Source: DATJQF01 sp035505995 (GTDB lineage: Bacteria > Bacteroidota > Bacteroidia > Bacteroidales > FEN-979). From it: a stretch of 9,756 nt of DNA. The stretch is taken from NCBI GenBank assembly GCA_035505995.1, contig DATJQF010000153.1, positions 1 through 9,756 of the forward strand. Direction: 5' to 3'. Position 1 is the first letter of the stretch, and the number at the start of each line of letters is the position of its first letter. Below, one piece after another: positions 6,434 to 9,756 of this stretch. Under the pieces are notes generated by a model. The model was not told where the DNA came from. It searched no databases and saw only the letters and a list, made by a program, of their open reading frames with translations. The position numbers and the translations under genes are program-made.

Positions 6434-6465
6434 TAATCCGTAATCCGTAATCCCTAATCCGTAAT
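6434..6465. repeat. Heptamer tandem repeat (TAATCCG) in the convergent intergenic gap
   Basis: Four consecutive heptamers, TAATCCG, TAATCCG, TAATCCC and TAATCCG, plus a partial TAAT lie in the 74-base gap between the convergent surface-protein and regulator genes. Just upstream, GTCAAC is repeated (AGTCAACGGGTCAACAG). No convincing bidirectional terminator is visible; GACCCG and CGGGTC near 6391-6415 form only a weak stem. Confidence 0.8.
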
Positions 6466-7626
6466 TTAATAAAGTTGTCTTGAATTCTCCCGTACCTCTT
6501 TCTCCGTGACGGTGCCTTCGCAGAGGATCACCAGGCGCTCGATGACGTTGCGAAGCTCGCGGACGTTGCCGGTCCATTTCAGCTTTTTCAGCTCGTCCAT
6601 GGCCCCCGGCGTCAGCTTCAGCTTCGGCTTGCCCTGGCTGGCGCTGTATTCGGTGAGGAAATGATCGGCCAGCAGGGGGATATCGGCCGCGCGCCTGCTT
6701 AACGGGGGGATATGGATCAGGATCACGCTCAGGCGGTGATACAGATCCTCGCGGAAATTCTTCTTTTCGATCTCTTCCTTGATATTCTTGTTGGTGGCCG
6801 CGATCACCCGGACGTTCACCGGGATCTCCTTCTCCCCCCCCACCCTCGTGATCTTGTTCTCCTCCAGCGCCCGCAGCACTTTCGCCTGGGCGGGGAGGCT
6901 CATGTCGCCGATCTCGTCGAGGAACAGGGTGCCTCCGCTGGCGAGCTCGAAATCGCCTTTCTTCTGCCGGATGGCCGAGGTGAAAGAGCCTTTCTCATGC
7001 CCGAAGAGGTTGCTCTCGATCAGCTCCGAGGGGATCGCCGCGCAGTTCACTTCGATGAAGGGTCCCTCCGACCGCGGGCTCCACGCATGCAGCCACCGCG
7101 CCACCAGCTCCTTCCCGGTGCCGCTGTCGCCCGTGATCAGCACGCGGGCATCGCTGGCGGCCACCTTTTGCGTCAGCTCGCGAACCGCTTGTATTGCTTC
7201 CGATTCGCCGATGATCTCGGTGAGGCCGCTCACCTTTTTCTTCAGGGACTTCGTCTCGCTCACCAGGCTGCCCTTGTCGAGCGCGTTGCGGATCGTGATG
7301 AGCAGCCGGTTCAGGTTAAGGGGCTTCGAGATGTAATCGAAGGCGCCTTTCTTGATCGCTTCCACGGCGGTGTCGATGGTGCCGTGGCCCGAGATCATGA
7401 TCACCGGGGTGTCGGTCTCCTCCTGGATCCGGGCGAGCACCTCCAGGCCGTCCATCTTGGGCATCTTGATGTCGCAGAGGATGGCATCGTACCTCTGCTC
7501 ATGGACCAGCTTTAATGCTTCGGGACCGTCGGCCGCATCGTCCACCTGGAATTTCTCGTATTCGAGGATCTCCCGGAGGGTGCTGCGGATGCTCTTTTCG
7601 TCGTCGATGACCAGGATGCGGGACAT
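6466..7626 (-). CDS. Sigma-54-dependent NtrC-family response regulator lacking a Fis-type DNA-binding domain
   Basis: The 386-residue product has a receiver domain (1-118: acidic pair Asp8/Asp9, phospho-acceptor Asp52 in LCDIKMPKMDG, Ser79, Lys101 in SKP) and a sigma-54 AAA+ domain (about 138-370). The AAA+ part shows Walker A GDSGTGKE (166-173), Walker B GGTLFLDE (231-238), the FREDLYHRL segment (291-299) and sensor II GNVREL (353-358). The sigma-54-contacting loop reads GSFTSA (213-218) instead of canonical GAFTGA. The protein ends about 15 residues after the AAA+ lid, so the C-terminal Fis helix-turn-helix of typical 440-480-residue relatives is absent. I believe short forms like this recur in Bacteroidota. 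The start chosen is ATG 7624-7626, which begins MSRILVIDDE; the frame stays open far upstream only because of GC-rich antisense sequence. It would drive sigma-54 promoters after phosphorylation by an unidentified kinase. Confidence 0.93.
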   Translation of the reverse strand: MSRILVIDDEKSIRSTLREILEYEKFQVDDAADGPEALKLVHEQRYDAILCDIKMPKMDGLEVLARIQEETDTPVIMISGHGTIDTAVEAIKKGAFDYISKPLNLNRLLITIRNALDKGSLVSETKSLKKKVSGLTEIIGESEAIQAVRELTQKVAASDARVLITGDSGTGKELVARWLHAWSPRSEGPFIEVNCAAIPSELIESNLFGHEKGSFTSAIRQKKGDFELASGGTLFLDEIGDMSLPAQAKVLRALEENKITRVGGEKEIPVNVRVIAATNKNIKEEIEKKNFREDLYHRLSVILIHIPPLSRRAADIPLLADHFLTEYSASQGKPKLKLTPGAMDELKKLKWTGNVRELRNVIERLVILCEGTVTEKEVRENSRQLY

Positions 7627-7643
7627 GGATGCAAATTGATCTT

Positions 7644-7651
7644 CAAAGGTA
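7644..7651 (-). promoter_or_regulatory. Candidate -7 box for the response-regulator gene
   Basis: On the minus strand TACCTTTG matches TAnnTTTG exactly. It ends 17 bases before the regulator ATG, which would give a leader of roughly 10-15 bases. No clear -33 element is seen at standard spacing. A sigma-54 (-24/-12) site was not recognised here. Confidence 0.45.
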
Positions 7652-7662
7652 ATTATTCTTAG

Positions 7663-7670
7663 TAATTTTG
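7663..7670 (+). promoter_or_regulatory. Candidate -7 box for the FG-GAP protein gene
   Basis: TAATTTTG matches TAnnTTTG and lies only seven bases before the ATG at 7678, so the transcript would be nearly leaderless if this box is used. A possible TTG (7636-7638) is about 24 bases upstream, somewhat farther than the usual spacing. The box is 12 bases from the divergent box serving the regulator. Confidence 0.35.
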
Positions 7671-7677
7671 GCCTGCC

Positions 7678-9756
7678 ATGCTCAGATCCGTACTCCTTTT
7701 CATTTTTTTTGCCGGAACCGGGCTTACTGAATGCCAGGTCGTGCCGGGAGATTCCCTGAAGTTCCCCTGGGCCGGGGGATTGAATTCGTGCCAGGTTGGC
7801 GAAATTGACCTCAACCTCGACGGGGTGCCCGACCTGGTGGTGTTCGACCGGTTCGGAAACCGGATCCTGCCTTTTATTTATGACGGACCGCCGGGCGAAG
7901 CGAATTATTCGTATCACCCGGAATATGCCCCGCTGTTCCCCGACCTGCACGACTGGGCGGAGTTCGTGGATTACAACTGCGACGGGAAGAAGGACATTTT
8001 CACTTACGGGCTCGGGGGGATCCGCGTGTTTGAGAATGTTTCCGACACCTCCCTGAAGTTCCGGCTGGTCACCAGCCAGGTCACCTCCTATTATTATACG
8101 GGCTATGTGGGCATCCTGCTCACCCCGGTCGATTTCCCGGCCATCGCCGATATCGACGGCGACGGCGACCTGGATATCCTCACCTTCTTCGGGCTCGGAT
8201 CCTATATCGAGTATCATAAGAACCTGTCGATGGAGAAATACGGCACCTGCGACAGCCTCGATTACAAGCTTACCGACAAATGCTGGGGCGATATCAAGGA
8301 GAGCGAAGGGTCCAACAAACTGACGCTGGACATCGCCTGTCCCTATAAATATGACCCGCTCCCTTCGTCCTGCGCCTCCGGCCCTCCCAAGCATACCGGC
8401 TCCACCCTCCTGGTCACCGATCTCAATGGCGACGGCGTGATGGACCTGATCCTGGGCGATGTGGATTTTCCCGACCTGATCTCGCTCATCAATGGCGGCA
8501 CCCGGGATTCCGCGCACATGATCAGCCAGGATACGCTGTTCCCGTCGTACAACCGGCCGGTTGACCTGTTTTCCTTCGTGGATGCGTGCAAAGTGGATAT
8601 CGATCATGACGGCATCGATGACCTGGTCGTATCTTCTTTCGATCCCAATTATTACATCGCGGAAAACACGAAGAGTGCCTGGTATTACCGGAACTACGGG
8701 ACCAACTCCGTTCCGGATTACCGCTTCATTTCGCCGAATCTCTTCCAGGGGGACATGATCGACGTGGGGACCTGGTCGCTGCCGGTGCTGGAGGATCTCC
8801 GGGGGACCGGCCTTCCGGATCTTTTTGTCGGGAACTACGGAAATTATGATTCCTCCTGGTATTCCGAAGGGGTGCTTCATTCGGCCTTCACCTCCCGCAT
8901 CTCCTGGTACCGGAACGAAGGGACTCCCCTGAGTCCACGGTTCCACCTGGTCACCGACGACCTGGGCAATTTCTCCTCGCTCCGTCTTACCGGCCTGTAT
9001 CCGGCCTTCGGCGATCTGAACGGCGACGGGATCCCGGACCTGCTGGCCGGCAACTCCGACGGGACCCTCTACTATTTCCGCAACACGGGAACCGCCGACC
9101 AGCCTTCCTTTGCCCCGCCCGTCGCGAACTACCAGGGGATCGATGCCGGCGATTTCAGCGCCCCGCAGCTGTTCGACCTGGACCGCGACGGTCTGCCGGA
9201 CCTCATTATCGGCGAGCAGAACGGGAACCTCAACTATTACCGGAATACCGGCACGGCCGGGAACCCGGTCTTCACCTATGTGACCGACAGCCTGGGCAGG
9301 ATCAATGTGACCGATTATAATTATTCCTATTACGGCTTCAGCGCTCCCTGCTTTTTCCGGACACCTTCCGGCGAGACCCGGCTGCTGGTGGGTTCCGACG
9401 ACGGGACGATCCATTATTACACGGGCATCGACGGCAATCTCGGAGGGAAGTTCCACGAATCGGATTCCCTGTGGAGCCTGATCTCCCAGGATCCCTTTAC
9501 GGTAAAATGCGGCTGGCGGACCGCCCCGGCCATCGCGCACCTGACAGACCCCGTTGCCTTCGACCTGATCGCCGGGAACTTTTCCGGGGGGCTGAATTAT
9601 TTCACGGGGGCCGGGCAACCGAAGGTTTACACTTCGGTGGAGGAACCGGGAAAGAAGGACCCGGAGGGGTTCCGGGTCTATCCGAATCCGGCGAAAGATC
9701 ATTTCTATGTTGAATCACAAAAGAATCCCGTACCGGGTCTCATCCAGGTAAGCCTG
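7678..9756 (+). CDS. Secreted FG-GAP/VCBS-repeat protein with T9SS type A sorting domain (3' end outside window)
   Basis: The frame is open from ATG 7678 to the window end (693 residues, no stop reached). It begins with a signal peptide (MLRSVLLFIFFAGTGLTEC...). The body carries repeated calcium-binding loops of FG-GAP/VCBS type: D-x-N-x-D-G-x-x-D at 44-52, 158-166 (IADIDGDGDLD), 248-256 (DLNGDGVMD), 307-315 (DIDHDGIDD), 446-454 (DLNGDGIPD) and 500-508 (DLDRDGLPD), plus degenerate copies (DLRGTGLPD, 373-381). Several are followed by a strand and N-Y-Y-x-N-x-G-T. These repeats build a beta-propeller as in integrin alpha chains. From about residue 664, GFRVYPNPAKDHFYVES is the start of a T9SS C-terminal sorting domain, so the protein should cross the outer membrane and be anchored or released there. 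Binding partner unknown. It is divergent from the sigma-54 regulator. Confidence 0.92.
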   Translation, partial: MLRSVLLFIFFAGTGLTECQVVPGDSLKFPWAGGLNSCQVGEIDLNLDGVPDLVVFDRFGNRILPFIYDGPPGEANYSYHPEYAPLFPDLHDWAEFVDYNCDGKKDIFTYGLGGIRVFENVSDTSLKFRLVTSQVTSYYYTGYVGILLTPVDFPAIADIDGDGDLDILTFFGLGSYIEYHKNLSMEKYGTCDSLDYKLTDKCWGDIKESEGSNKLTLDIACPYKYDPLPSSCASGPPKHTGSTLLVTDLNGDGVMDLILGDVDFPDLISLINGGTRDSAHMISQDTLFPSYNRPVDLFSFVDACKVDIDHDGIDDLVVSSFDPNYYIAENTKSAWYYRNYGTNSVPDYRFISPNLFQGDMIDVGTWSLPVLEDLRGTGLPDLFVGNYGNYDSSWYSEGVLHSAFTSRISWYRNEGTPLSPRFHLVTDDLGNFSSLRLTGLYPAFGDLNGDGIPDLLAGNSDGTLYYFRNTGTADQPSFAPPVANYQGIDAGDFSAPQLFDLDRDGLPDLIIGEQNGNLNYYRNTGTAGNPVFTYVTDSLGRINVTDYNYSYYGFSAPCFFRTPSGETRLLVGSDDGTIHYYTGIDGNLGGKFHESDSLWSLISQDPFTVKCGWRTAPAIAHLTDPVAFDLIAGNFSGGLNYFTGAGQPKVYTSVEEPGKKDPEGFRVYPNPAKDHFYVESQKNPVPGLIQVSL

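Noticed and set aside
6391..6465. Possible CRISPR-like or att repeat in the heptamer region.
   Set aside because: The units are seven bases long, contiguous and without spacers, so this is a simple tandem repeat.
6712..7515. Plus-strand ORFs of 267 and 185 residues opposite the response regulator.
   Set aside because: They are antisense to well-defined receiver and AAA+ motifs, and their translations show no domain features.
7627..9702. Stop-free minus-strand frame upstream of the response regulator that would extend it to 1078 residues.
   Set aside because: The receiver domain starts cleanly at MSRILVIDDE (ATG 7626). The upstream translation is low-complexity Gly/Val/Ile/Arg-rich sequence antisense to the clear FG-GAP gene, a usual by-product of high GC3 coding sequence.
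1534..9756. Search by eye for a second copy of the tmRNA 3' end that would mark the far boundary of an integrated element.
   Set aside because: No second copy of the GGTTCGAATCCCTCC segment was seen. If an attR exists it is outside the window or has decayed.
1..9756. Defence system, toxin-antitoxin, reverse transcriptase or biosynthetic cluster.
   Set aside because: No ORF shows the needed catalytic motifs. The content is a kinase tail, a dehydrogenase, tmRNA, element remnants, two surface proteins and one regulator.

Overview
The window looks like a chromosomal segment of a Bacteroidota bacterium, probably environmental. The evidence is a gene ending in a type IX secretion (T9SS) C-terminal signal, a FISUMP-domain surface protein carrying PKD/Ig-like repeats, a short sigma-54 activator of a type I associate with this phylum, -7 promoter boxes of the Bacteroidota form TAnnTTTG, and a tmRNA tag starting with Gly-Asp-Asn. 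Most genes are GC-rich, but there are clear AT-rich patches (1-160 and about 2330-3540).

Layout, left to right. (i) 2-157 is the last 51 codons of a sensor histidine kinase, followed 11 bases later by a TTG-started NAD(P)-dependent glycerol-3-phosphate dehydrogenase homologue (169-1140). (ii) 1157-1611 is a complete tmRNA unit: -7 box, ssrA gene with an internal tag ORF encoding GDNYSYRLAA, and a strong terminator. (iii) 1612-2330 is low-density sequence directly downstream of the tmRNA 3' end, a classic integration site. It holds a short direct repeat, two inverted repeats, an excisionase-type helix-turn-helix ORF without a convincing N-terminus, and an 86-residue ORF that may be a truncated plasmid/element replication protein. 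I read it as the remains of an integrated element. (iv) 2330-6391 is an AT-rich promoter region and a 1292-residue secreted surface protein: signal peptide, beta-propeller-like region, PKD and Ig-like domains, five tandem 92-residue PKD-like units, and a C-terminal FISUMP domain. Base composition switches sharply inside this gene near 3500-3560. (v) 6466-7626 (minus strand) is an NtrC-type response regulator with receiver and AAA+ sigma-54 domains but no Fis-type DNA-binding domain. (vi) After a 51-base divergent intergenic region, 7678-9756 (plus strand, incomplete) is a secreted FG-GAP/VCBS-repeat protein whose T9SS sorting domain begins just before the window ends.

The genes do not form one obvious pathway. 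The two large proteins are extracellular and probably act at the cell surface. The regulator is oriented away from the FG-GAP gene and convergent with the FISUMP gene. I see no defence system, CRISPR array or biosynthetic cluster. The most interesting points are the intragenic composition junction, the element remnant next to ssrA, the exactly regular 276-bp repeat array, and the regulator without a DNA-binding domain that has an altered GAFTGA loop.
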